Shown: one piece after another, positions 1-6,185 of the stretch
Layout of the letters: each line of letters opens with the position of its first letter
Position numbering within the stretch: the first letter of the stretch is position 1
Assembly (NCBI GenBank): GCA_028287035.1
Contig: JAQBQL010000121.1
Coordinates: forward strand, 1-7,013
Length of the DNA stretch: 7,013 bases
Direction of reading: 5' to 3'
Source: Labilithrix sp.
Lineage (GTDB): Bacteria > Myxococcota > Polyangia > Polyangiales > Polyangiaceae
Program-made: the position numbers and the translations under genes
Notes under the pieces: generated by a model
Databases searched by the model: none
The model's input: only the letters and a program-made list of their open reading frames with translations
What the model was told of the DNA's origin: nothing

Positions 1-2
1 TC

Positions 3-281
3 TCACCGAGACAGCAGGTGGCGCTCGTCGTCGGCGCCGCGGCCGCCGGTGCGCTCGTGGTCGGCCTCGTCGCGCTCGCCGGGACGAGCGGGAAGGGCGA
101 CGAGCCGCCGCCGCCGATCCGGACCGCTCCGCACGAGGCCGGGGTCCCCGTCGTGCCCGAGACGCGTCTCGTCGCGCCGGTCGTGATCGCGCCGCCGCCC
201 GCCGTCGACGAGCGCCTCGACGCCGGCCCGGACGCCGCGCCTACGACCCGGCCGCGACCTCGCTCTTCAGGAGCGAGATGA
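3..281 (+). CDS. C-terminal fragment of unidentified membrane-anchored protein
   Basis: The reading frame is open through the left edge, so the true start lies outside the window; a GTG at 18 is in frame but sits directly before a membrane helix and is probably internal. The visible part begins Ser-Pro-Arg-Gln-Gln, then has one hydrophobic Ala/Val/Leu/Gly helix of about 22 residues, then a Pro/Ala/Val-rich stretch of low complexity with Asp-Ala-Gly-Pro-Asp-Ala near its end. This layout (basic residue, single helix, Pro-rich outer tail) is common at the ends of myxobacterial Ser/Thr kinases and other bitopic proteins, but no catalytic domain is visible, so no function is assigned. Codons have G or C in third position almost without exception up to about 240; after that, over the 41 bases shared with the convergent gene, codons such as CCT, CGA, TCT, TCA, GGA and AGA appear. 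The last dozen residues may therefore be a fortuitous extension. Confidence 0.5.
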   Translation, partial: SPRQQVALVVGAAAAGALVVGLVALAGTSGKGDEPPPPIRTAPHEAGVPVVPETRLVAPVVIAPPPAVDERLDAGPDAAPTTRPRPRSSGAR

Positions 282-798
282 CCTGCTCGCGCTGCGCGGT
301 GCTCAGCTGACCCTCGATGGCGAGGCGAACGCGCGCGTCCCGCCCGATGACGACCACCGTGCTGGTCCCGCGCCGGATCCCGGCCGCGCGCTGGAACACG
401 CCGTCCCAGTCGCAGTAGATGGTCGCCCCGACCTTCCGCGACTCGCTGCGGATCGCGTCCTTCACGAAGCCGCGGATTGGCCAGTAGTCGTAGCCCTGCA
501 CGTCGGCGACGGGGACGAGCGCCACGGCCTCCTTGTACTGCCCGCCGCGCGCGAGCCGCGCGAGGTCGTCCTTGAGGGCGACGTTCAGCTTCGCCGAGTC
601 CTTGTCCTCGTAGAGGATGAGCATGGGCTTGCCATTGACCGCCCGCAGGTCGAGGCGGCGGTCGTCGGCGTCGACGACGCTCGTGGCGGGGCGCAGGGCC
701 CCGGTCTCCGGCAGCGCGCCGGCGACCGGCGCCACGCTTGCCACGGTGAGAAAGGATGCCGCGGCCAGGAGGCTGCGGGAGATGCGTGCATTCGTCAT
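241..798 (-). CDS. Secreted thioredoxin-fold protein, YtfJ-like
   Basis: The protein has 185 residues, close to E. coli YtfJ, a predicted periplasmic protein of unknown function. Residues 1-29 look like a Sec signal peptide: basic Arg5/Arg8, a hydrophobic core, and an Ala-Gly-Ala site before Leu29-Pro30. The mature part has a thioredoxin/redoxin-like pattern: a strand and helix around 58-80 (YEDKDSAKLN, 63-72), a strand at 92-98, then a YtfJ-like C-terminus with a Val-Val-Val-Ile strand (148-151), a charged turn and 'EGQLSTAQREQVISLL' (162-177). The only cysteine is Cys129, so there is no CXXC pair and disulfide reductase activity is unlikely. The ATG start is the only sensible one; GAGG lies three bases upstream, which is short spacing. 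That ATG overlaps the TGA of the upstream carH-like gene (ATGA), so translation is probably coupled. The 3' end overlaps the convergent left-edge gene by 41 bases. The fold call is fairly secure; the role is unknown. Confidence 0.8.
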   Translation of the reverse strand: MTNARISRSLLAAASFLTVASVAPVAGALPETGALRPATSVVDADDRRLDLRAVNGKPMLILYEDKDSAKLNVALKDDLARLARGGQYKEAVALVPVADVQGYDYWPIRGFVKDAIRSESRKVGATIYCDWDGVFQRAAGIRRGTSTVVVIGRDARVRLAIEGQLSTAQREQVISLLKSEVAAGS

Positions 799-1802
799 GT
801 TCCTCGTCGTGGTGGCGGAGCCCTGAGCCAGTCCCGGATCTGGTGCGTCCACGTGCTCGTCGCTCCTGCAGCGACGATGCCACCGGCCGCCTCGACGACG
901 TCGCGCAGGCCTTCGGCGGCGGGACCGCCCACCACCCAGGTGGTGCGGCTGCATGCCTTGCCGTAGGCCTTGAAGAGAGCCTTCGGCGACGGCGGATCGA
1001 TCGACGCCGAGAGCCCGACCACGCGCGGCGCCATGCTCCGCACCGCCTCGCCGACGGCGGTGGGCGGCATCATCGCGCCGAGCACGATGGTGCGCGCGCC
1101 GTTCGTCGCGAAGCGCAGCGCCGCCCCGAGGAGACCGAGCACGTGCTGCTCGTGATCGATGCAGGCGAGGAGCACGAGCGGCCCGTCCGCGCGATCGACG
1201 GAACGCAGCGCCGCGCGCACCGCGAGCTCGAGGCGCTCCGACACCATGTGCTCCTGGGCCACGGACGCCTCGCCGGCCTCCCAGCGGCGCCCGACCTCGC
1301 GCAGGACCGGCGCGACGAGCCGATCGAAGAGGGTCTGGGCGTCGAGCATCATCGCGAGCCTCGTGAGCTCGCTGTCGATCGCCGTGGCGTCCCACCGCTG
1401 CATGGCGGCGAGGATGCGGTCCTGGGCGACGCCGATCCCGTCGTCCGCCGCCGGCTCGGGGTCCCGGCCGCCGTTCGCCTCCAACGTGGCGAGCGCGACC
1501 CGCGCGGCCTCGGCCGGCGCGGTGCCCCCGGCGACGAGGTCACGCATGCGCACGAGCAGCGCGACGTCCTCCGGTGAGTAGAGGCGGTAGGCGGCGGCGG
1601 TGCGGCGAGGCACGGGGATGCCATAGCGGCGCTCCCAGGCGCGCAGGGTGGTCGCAGGGACCCCGCAGAGCTCGGCCGCCACCTGGATGCGGTAGGGCCC
1701 CGCGTCGCCCCTCGCGGCTGCGCCTGGGCTCGTGGAAGCGGACGCGCCCGCCCTCGGCCCGCGCTTTGTCGCGGACGTGGCGGGGATCCTGCGCTGGGTC
1801 AT
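795..1802 (-). CDS. carH: CarH-like MerR-family B12-dependent light-responsive repressor
   Basis: This 335-residue protein has three parts. Residues 37-105 are a MerR winged helix-turn-helix (TTLRAWERRYGIPVPRR, 51-67, then AYRLYSPEDV). Residues about 127-200 form a four-helix cap carrying W174-x9-E184-H185, the Trp/Glu/His signature that caps the adenosyl group in CarH proteins. Residues about 207-326 are a Rossmann cobalamin domain with E218-x-H220-x-x-G223, where His220 would be the lower axial ligand, and a Gly292-Gly293 pair. CarH family members bind adenosylcobalamin, tetramerise on DNA in the dark to repress carotenoid genes, and fall apart on illumination; all key residues are present, so I infer the same here. 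An Ala/Ser/Gly-rich leader of 35 residues precedes the HTH. The ATG at 1802 is the only usable start: an in-frame TAG lies 13 bases upstream and no other start codon occurs before the HTH. No clear Shine-Dalgarno is visible. It is divergent from crtI and co-directional with the ytfJ-like gene. Confidence 0.93.
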   Translation of the reverse strand: MTQRRIPATSATKRGPRAGASASTSPGAAARGDAGPYRIQVAAELCGVPATTLRAWERRYGIPVPRRTAAAYRLYSPEDVALLVRMRDLVAGGTAPAEAARVALATLEANGGRDPEPAADDGIGVAQDRILAAMQRWDATAIDSELTRLAMMLDAQTLFDRLVAPVLREVGRRWEAGEASVAQEHMVSERLELAVRAALRSVDRADGPLVLLACIDHEQHVLGLLGAALRFATNGARTIVLGAMMPPTAVGEAVRSMAPRVVGLSASIDPPSPKALFKAYGKACSRTTWVVGGPAAEGLRDVVEAAGGIVAAGATSTWTHQIRDWLRAPPPRRGT

Positions 1803-1805
1803 GCT

Positions 1806-1810
1806 AAGGA
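1806..1810 (+). promoter_or_regulatory. Ribosome binding site of crtI
   Basis: AAGGA lies seven bases before the ATG at 1818. This supports the ATG over the in-frame TTG at 1833 or GTG at 1863 as the crtI start. The site lies within the 15-base gap between the divergent starts, so the crtI promoter itself must lie inside the 5' part of carH; I could not pick out a convincing one there. Confidence 0.7.
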
Positions 1811-1843
1811 TTGTCTAATGTTGGTCGACACCTTGTGCAAGCA
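1811..1843 (+). repeat. Three tandem 11-base direct repeats, candidate CarH operator
   Basis: Three consecutive 11-base units begin at 1811, 1822 and 1833: TTGTCTAATGT, TGGTCGACACC and TTGTGCAAGCA. Positions 1 (T), 3 (G), 4 (T) and 7 (A) are identical in all three, and positions 2, 5 and 8 agree in two. The unit does not continue convincingly to either side. CarH of Thermus thermophilus is known to contact three 11-base direct repeats spanning the -35 region of its promoter, and here the third repeat overlaps the candidate minus-strand -35. The array covers the gap and the first nine codons of crtI, so bound CarH could repress its own promoter and block crtI transcription. The match to a CarH site is inferred from spacing and location, not from a consensus I could check. 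Confidence 0.5.
1812..1840 (-). promoter_or_regulatory. Candidate carH promoter, near-leaderless
   Basis: Reading the minus strand, TTGCAC (1840-1835) and TAGACA (1817-1812) are separated by 17 bases, a sigma70-like arrangement with only three matches at each hexamer. Transcription would begin near 1805-1802, at or within a few bases of the carH ATG. That would make the mRNA leaderless or nearly so, which agrees with the lack of a Shine-Dalgarno sequence. GACAAT (1815-1810) is an alternative -10. The whole element lies in the carH-crtI gap and the first codons of crtI, and overlaps the 11-base repeats. Inferred from sequence pattern only. Confidence 0.35.
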
Positions 1844-3362
1844 GAACGAGCGTCCCCATGCGGTGGTCATCGGTTCCGGCTTCGGTGGGCTCGCCGCTGC
1901 CGTGCGCCTCGGGGTCCGCGGTTATCGCGTGACGGTGCTCGAGAAGCTCGGCGCCCCGGGCGGCCGCGCGTACGTCCGCCACCGCGACGGCTTCACCTTC
2001 GACTCCGGCCCGACGGTCATCACGGCCCCGCAGCTGTTCGAGGAGCTGTGGGAGCTTTGCGGGAAGAAGCTGTCGGACGACATCGACCTCCGCCCGGTGA
2101 CGCCGTTCTACCGGATCCGCTTCCACGACGGGCAGGTCTTCGACTACACGGGCGACGGCGAGGCGATGAAGCGGGAGATCGCGCGCTTCTCGCGGAAGGA
2201 CGTGGCCGGCTACGAGCGCTTCCTCGCCGCGAGCGAGGACATCTTCAAGATCGGCTTCGAGCAGCTCGCGCACGTTCCCTTCGGCTCGTGGCGGTCGATG
2301 GCGAAGATCGTCCCCGAGATGATCCGCCTCCAGAGCTTCCGCTCGGTGTACGGCCTCGTCAGCTCCTTCATCGAGAACGATCGGCTCCGGCAGGTGATGT
2401 CGTTCCATCCGCTGCTCGTGGGCGGCAATCCGTTCACGACCACCTCGATCTACACGCTCATCGCGTTCCTCGAGCGGAAGTGGGGCGTCCACTTCCCGAT
2501 CGGCGGGACCGGCGCCCTCGTCCGCGGTCTCGTCGGCCTCCTCGAAGGGCAGGGGGGCACCCTGCGCTGCAATGCTGGCGTGGAGGAGATCCTGGTCGAC
2601 GGCGGGCGCGCGACGGGGGTGCGCCTCGAGAACGGTGACATCCTCGCGGCCGACGTCGTCGTGTCGAACGCCGATTCGGCGTGGACGTACCGCCACCTGC
2701 TCGCCCCCGAGCACCGCCGGCGCTGGACCGACAAGCGCGTCGAGAAGATGCGCTACTCGATGGGCCTCTTCGTCTGGTACTTCGGCACGAAGAAGCAGTA
2801 CCCGGACGTTGCTCACCACACCATCCTGCTCGGTCCGCGCTACCGCGGGCTGCTCGAGGACATCTTCGACAAGAAGGTGCTCGCCGACGACTTCAGCCTG
2901 TACCTGCACCGGCCCACCGCGACCGATCCGGCGCTCGCGCCGGAGGGGTGCGACGCGTTCTACGTCCTCTCGCCGGTGCCCCACCTCGAGAGCGGCACCG
3001 ACTGGGCGACCGAGAGCGAGAAGTACCGGAAGCGCATCGCCGACCTGCTGGAGAAGACGGTCCTCCCCGGCCTCGCCGAGAACCTGGTGGTGTCCGAGAC
3101 GCTGTCGCCGCAGGGCTTCCAGGACCAGCTCGCGGCCTTCCGCGGCGCGGCCTTCGGCATGGAGCCGGTGCTCACGCAGAGCGCCTACTTCCGGCCGCAC
3201 AACCGCAGCGAGGACGTCGAGAACCTGTTCCTCGTCGGCGCCGGCACGCACCCGGGCGCCGGCGTCCCCGGGGTGCTCTCGTCGGCGCGCGTGCTCGACT
3301 CGATCGTGCCCGATCCGGCGGTCTTCAGGCGGGCGTCGCCCAGCACGGCCGCCGCGGAGTGA
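1818..3362 (+). CDS. crtI: Phytoene desaturase (CrtI type)
   Basis: This 514-residue flavoenzyme carries out successive desaturations of phytoene, most likely to lycopene, at the membrane. The N-terminus has the dinucleotide-binding fold: VVIGSGFGG (16-24, with GxGxxG at 19-24), acidic Glu42 after the second strand, then GAPGGRA (45-51) and the FDSGPTVIT motif (61-69). The C-terminus carries NLFLVGAGTHPGAGVPGV at 469-486, the bacterial-type phytoene dehydrogenase signature. Length fits the CrtI family. The ATG at 1818 has AAGGA seven bases upstream. It is the first gene of a crtI-crtB-cyclase operon: crtB begins four bases after the crtI stop. CrtN, CrtD and other CrtI-like desaturases share the fold, but the signature and direct linkage to crtB favour CrtI. 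How many double bonds it introduces cannot be read from sequence; a downstream lycopene cyclase implies four steps. Confidence 0.93.
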   Translation: MLVDTLCKQNERPHAVVIGSGFGGLAAAVRLGVRGYRVTVLEKLGAPGGRAYVRHRDGFTFDSGPTVITAPQLFEELWELCGKKLSDDIDLRPVTPFYRIRFHDGQVFDYTGDGEAMKREIARFSRKDVAGYERFLAASEDIFKIGFEQLAHVPFGSWRSMAKIVPEMIRLQSFRSVYGLVSSFIENDRLRQVMSFHPLLVGGNPFTTTSIYTLIAFLERKWGVHFPIGGTGALVRGLVGLLEGQGGTLRCNAGVEEILVDGGRATGVRLENGDILAADVVVSNADSAWTYRHLLAPEHRRRWTDKRVEKMRYSMGLFVWYFGTKKQYPDVAHHTILLGPRYRGLLEDIFDKKVLADDFSLYLHRPTATDPALAPEGCDAFYVLSPVPHLESGTDWATESEKYRKRIADLLEKTVLPGLAENLVVSETLSPQGFQDQLAAFRGAAFGMEPVLTQSAYFRPHNRSEDVENLFLVGAGTHPGAGVPGVLSSARVLDSIVPDPAVFRRASPSTAAAE

Positions 3363-3366
3363 TGCG

Positions 3367-4287
3367 GTGACCACGCCCGCCGAACAGGAGCTCGAACGCG
3401 TCCTCCGCAAGGGGTCGAAGTCGTTCCATCTCGCGTCGCTCGTGCTCCCGCGGCGGGTGCGCGTGCCGACCCTCGCGCTCTACGCGTTCTGCCGGCACGC
3501 CGACGACCTCGTGGACGACGCCGGCAGCGACAAGGCAGCGCGCGTGGCCGTCGACACCCTGCGGGCGCGCGTCGACCGGCTCTACGCCGGCACGCCCGGC
3601 CCGTCGGTCGTCGAGCGGGCCTTCGCCGACGTCGTGGAGCGCTTCGCGATCCCGCGGGCGCTGCCGGACGCGCTCGTCGAGGGGATGGAATGGGACGCGA
3701 GCGGCCGCACCTACGAGACGCTCTCCGACGTGCGCGCCTACGCGATGCGGGTGGCCGGCTCGGTGGGCCTCATGATGACGCTCATCATGGGCGGGCGCGC
3801 GCGCGAGGTGCTGGCCCGCGCGTGCGATCTCGGAGTCGGCATGCAGATGACCAACATCGCGCGCGACGTCGGCGAGGACGCGCGGCTCGGACGCATCTAC
3901 CTCCCGGCGCGCTGGCTCGAGGACGCCGGCGACGACCCCGGACAGCTGCTCGCGACCCCGCGGCCGACCCGCGCGGTGCGCAGCGTCGTCGAGCGTCTCC
4001 TCGGCGAGGCCGAGCGCCACTACGTCCGCGCCGACGCAGGCATCCCGTACCTGCCTGCCGACTGCCGCATGTCGATCCGGGCCGCGCGCCTCGTCTACGC
4101 CTCGATCGGCGGCGAGATCGCGCGCGCGGGACACGACTCGGTCACGCGCCGGGCGATCGTGTCACGGCGGCGCAAGCTCCTGCTGGTCGCCCGTGCGGGG
4201 GCGGTCCATGCGTGGCGCCCGCGGCCGCTCCTCGGCACCCCCATGCCCGAGGCCGCGGGCCTCCTCGCCGCGATCGAGGCGGCATGA
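3367..4287 (+). CDS. crtB: Phytoene synthase
   Basis: This 306-residue enzyme condenses two geranylgeranyl diphosphates to phytoene, the committed carotenoid step. Both Mg-binding acidic motifs are visible: D46-D47-L-V-D50-D51 near the N-terminus and N163-IAR-D167-VGE-D171 in the second half, within a stretch (155-180) that matches the classic squalene/phytoene synthase signature including the RIYLP end. YAMRVAGSVGLMM (125-137) is the other family signature. The start is the GTG at 3367, with GGAG (3356-3359) seven bases upstream; the ATG at 3362 is out of frame and stops after two codons. The frame is open far upstream, but that part is the shadow of crtI. The gene lies four bases after crtI and its TGA overlaps the ATG of the cyclase, so the three are almost certainly co-transcribed. 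Squalene synthase is the alternative for the fold, but the neighbours make phytoene synthase far more likely. Confidence 0.94.
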   Translation: MTTPAEQELERVLRKGSKSFHLASLVLPRRVRVPTLALYAFCRHADDLVDDAGSDKAARVAVDTLRARVDRLYAGTPGPSVVERAFADVVERFAIPRALPDALVEGMEWDASGRTYETLSDVRAYAMRVAGSVGLMMTLIMGGRAREVLARACDLGVGMQMTNIARDVGEDARLGRIYLPARWLEDAGDDPGQLLATPRPTRAVRSVVERLLGEAERHYVRADAGIPYLPADCRMSIRAARLVYASIGGEIARAGHDSVTRRAIVSRRRKLLLVARAGAVHAWRPRPLLGTPMPEAAGLLAAIEAA

Positions 4288-5732
4288 GCGCCGTCGAACG
4301 CGCCGCGGACCGTGCGCTCGGCGTCCTCCGGGAACGCGCCGGTGACGAGCTCGTCGAGCGGCTCGAGCATCTCGACCGGGTGCGCTCGGCGCGCCCTCGC
4401 GACGCTGCGCTGCCGCCTCCCGACGCGGGCGCGGCGGTGGACACCGACGTCGTGCTCGCCGGCGGCGGCCTGAGCCTGCTCGTCGCCGCCGAGCTCGCGC
4501 GCCTCGGGGTGCGCGTCACCGTCCTCGAGCGCACCCGGGCCGGGGAGGCGCATCGCGAATGGAACGCGAGCGACCACGAGCTGCGCCCGCTCGTCGAGAC
4601 CGGCCTCGTGACGGAGGCCGAGCTCGACGCGCTCGTCGTGGGGCGTTACCGCGACGGCCTGTGCGCCTTCCACGGAGGCACGCCGCGCCACGTTCGCGGC
4701 GTGCTCGATCGCGCGGTCGACGCAGGGCCACTCCTGGCGCGCGTCCGCACCGTCGCGGCGGAGCGGGGCGTGCGCTTCGTGGATCATGCGTCCGTGGTGG
4801 CGGTGGGCAGCGGCAAGACGGCGGTGCGGGTCGGTTACCGGGAAGGAAGCGGAGCCGGGCTCCGCGACCTGACGGCCCGGGTGCTCGTCGATGCGCGCGG
4901 CTCGGCGAGCCCGTACGCGACGGCCGACCTCGTCTGCCCGACGGTCGGCGGCGTGCTGCGCGGTCTGCGTGCCGGGGACGGGCCGCGCGAGGTCGACGCC
5001 GGCGTGGGCGACATCCTCGTCACGACCGAGCACGCCGATCCGGAGCACGGGCTCCAGCACGTGTGGGAGGGCTTCCCGGGCCGCCCCGGTGAGGTCACGG
5101 TCTACCTCTTCTACTACGCCCGCGCGGGGGCGGTGGGGCGAGGCCCCGGCACGCTCGCCGGCCTCTATGCGCGCTTCTTCGAGACGCTCGGCTCGTACAA
5201 GGAGGGCGACGCATCGCTGGTGCGCCCGACGTTCGGGTACATCCCCGGCTGGTCGCGGCTCGCGCCGGCGCCGGTCGGGCCCGCGCCGCGCGTCGTGCTC
5301 GTGGGGGACGCGGCGGCGCGCCACTCGCCGCTCACGTTCTGCGGCTTCGGCTCGATGCTCCGCTCGTTCGGTCCCGCCGCGGCGCGGATCGCGCGCGCCC
5401 TCGAGACGGGCTCGCCGCCCCCGCGTCACGTGGTCGGCGAGGACGACATCCACGCGTGGACGGGCGCGCTCGCCACCGTGATGGCGTCGGGCGCGCTCCG
5501 CGGTCCGCGCCTCAACGGCCTGCTGGACGCGGCGTTCGGCACCCTCGAGGATCTCGGCAACGACGAGTTCGCCGCGCTCCTCCAGGACCGGATGAGCGGC
5601 AAGCGCTTCACCGATTTTCTGCGCCGGACAGGCGCGCGCCATCCCGCGGTGTACCGCGACGTGATGCGGGCGCTCGGTCCGGTGGCGGCGGCGCGGTGGG
5701 GCGTCCGGCTCGCGCGCGAGGTGATCGCCTGA
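4284..5732 (+). CDS. CruA/CruP-family FAD-dependent lycopene cyclase
   Basis: The predicted product has 482 residues. After a helical leader (1-52) comes the FAD-binding strand DVVLAGGGLSLL (55-66), Glu82 at the end of the second strand, and then EWNASDHEL (92-100), a hallmark of CruA and CruP proteins of green sulfur bacteria, cyanobacteria and plants. A second flavin motif, RVVLVGDAAARHSPL, lies at 336-350 and is followed by a Gly/Ser-rich loop. CruA cyclises the ends of lycopene to gamma- and beta-carotene; CruP is a paralogue whose cyclase role is doubtful. As the only cyclase candidate, between crtB and crtZ, lycopene beta-cyclase is the best inference. The ATG at 4284 overlaps the crtB stop (ATGA) and has GAGG four bases before it, so translation is probably coupled. 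The 3' end overlaps convergent crtZ by 125 bases; the cyclase shows its normal codon use up to its stop. It is shorter than typical CruA and closer in size to CruP. Confidence 0.82.
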   Translation: MSAVERAADRALGVLRERAGDELVERLEHLDRVRSARPRDAALPPPDAGAAVDTDVVLAGGGLSLLVAAELARLGVRVTVLERTRAGEAHREWNASDHELRPLVETGLVTEAELDALVVGRYRDGLCAFHGGTPRHVRGVLDRAVDAGPLLARVRTVAAERGVRFVDHASVVAVGSGKTAVRVGYREGSGAGLRDLTARVLVDARGSASPYATADLVCPTVGGVLRGLRAGDGPREVDAGVGDILVTTEHADPEHGLQHVWEGFPGRPGEVTVYLFYYARAGAVGRGPGTLAGLYARFFETLGSYKEGDASLVRPTFGYIPGWSRLAPAPVGPAPRVVLVGDAAARHSPLTFCGFGSMLRSFGPAAARIARALETGSPPPRHVVGEDDIHAWTGALATVMASGALRGPRLNGLLDAAFGTLEDLGNDEFAALLQDRMSGKRFTDFLRRTGARHPAVYRDVMRALGPVAAARWGVRLAREVIA

Positions 5733-6171
5733 GCTCGCGCGGGCCGAGGAAGAAGCCGTACGGCGCCTCGCCCCGCGCATGGTGCACGGCATGAGCGACG
5801 CGCAGGCGATCGAGCCAGCCCACGCGGGACAGGAAGCGCACCGGGAGCCGGCCGTGTACGAATCCATCGTGCAGCACGAAGTAGGCGACCCCGAACAGGG
5901 TCATCCCCGCCCCGAGGCCGATGGTGGCGGCGGCCGCGAAACCGTGCAGGTTGCATCCAACCATGACGATCACCATCGCGACCGGCGCGTGCGCCGCGGA
6001 GAGGACGTCGTTACGCTCGAACCAGCCTCTCCGGCGCGTATGGTGCGAGCGATGAACCGGCCACAGCGAGCGGTGCCACACGCGGCCGTGCAGCAGGCGC
6101 GCCCATGGCTCCATGAGCGCGGCCACGACGAGCGCCACGAGGACGCCGGTGAGTACGTGAGCGGCCATCAC
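5608..6171 (-). CDS. crtZ: Beta-carotene hydroxylase (CrtZ type)
   Basis: This membrane di-iron enzyme would hydroxylate beta-ionone rings at C-3, giving cryptoxanthin and zeaxanthin. The full histidine set is present in the correct order: HGRVWH (28-33), HRSHH (40-44), HDGFVH (101-106) and HAVHH (127-131). Hydrophobic helices lie at about 5-20, 62-80 and 82-100, and GEAPYGFFLGPREL (134-147) is the usual CrtZ end. The start is the GTG at 6171 or the ATG at 6168; the GGGGAG upstream on this strand is eight bases from the GTG, which is why I chose it. The family normally ends near residue 150. Here about 40 more Arg/Pro/Ala-rich residues follow, with third-position A or T appearing abruptly (AGG CGA TCA CCT), exactly where the frame enters the antisense of the cyclase gene. 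That tail is probably non-functional read-through. Confidence 0.92.
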   Translation of the reverse strand: MMAAHVLTGVLVALVVAALMEPWARLLHGRVWHRSLWPVHRSHHTRRRGWFERNDVLSAAHAPVAMVIVMVGCNLHGFAAAATIGLGAGMTLFGVAYFVLHDGFVHGRLPVRFLSRVGWLDRLRVAHAVHHARGEAPYGFFLGPRELRRSPRARAGRPTAPPPPDRAPASRRGTPRDGARLSGAENR

Positions 6172-6177
6172 AGGAGG
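6172..6177 (+). promoter_or_regulatory. Ribosome binding site of the acyltransferase gene
   Basis: A near-perfect Shine-Dalgarno, AGGAGG, lies eight bases before the GTG at 6186 and fixes that non-ATG start. It falls in the 14-base gap between two divergent start codons. Confidence 0.8.
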
Positions 6178-6179
6178 GT

Positions 6180-6185
6180 CTCCCC
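6180..6185 (-). promoter_or_regulatory. Ribosome binding site of crtZ
   Basis: On the minus strand GGGGAG (6185-6180) lies eight bases from the GTG at 6171 and eleven from the ATG at 6168. With the opposed AGGAGG at 6172-6177 it fills the 14-base divergent gap, so each gene's promoter must lie within the coding sequence of the other. Confidence 0.55.

Noticed and set aside
799..1395. N-terminal extension of the ytfJ-like frame upstream of 798
   Set aside because: The frame is open, but that part is an Arg/Ala-rich shadow of carH; the ATG at 798 starts a proper signal peptide and overlaps the carH stop.
756..1577. A 273-residue plus-strand open frame opposite carH
   Set aside because: Arg-rich composition and no motif; carH on the other strand has a complete HTH, cap signature and cobalamin-binding motif.
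1766..1771. TTGTCG inside carH as the crtI -35 or a further CarH repeat
   Set aside because: No acceptable -10 lies 16-18 bases downstream, and the position is not in the 11-base register of the repeats at 1811-1843.
1824..1829. GTCGAC palindrome as a palindromic operator
   Set aside because: Six-base palindromes of this composition are common by chance in GC-rich DNA, and flanking symmetry breaks after one more base; the direct-repeat reading explains more of the region.
1815..3410. A 531-residue open frame on the minus strand, antisense to crtI
   Set aside because: Its translation is Arg/Glu/Ala/His-rich with no domain; it is the antisense shadow of crtI, which has clear motifs throughout.
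4095..5867. A 590-residue open frame on the minus strand across crtB, the cyclase and the crtZ end
   Set aside because: Low-complexity Arg/Ala/Glu/His translation with no recognisable motif, lying opposite well-supported genes; stop codons are simply rare at this GC content.
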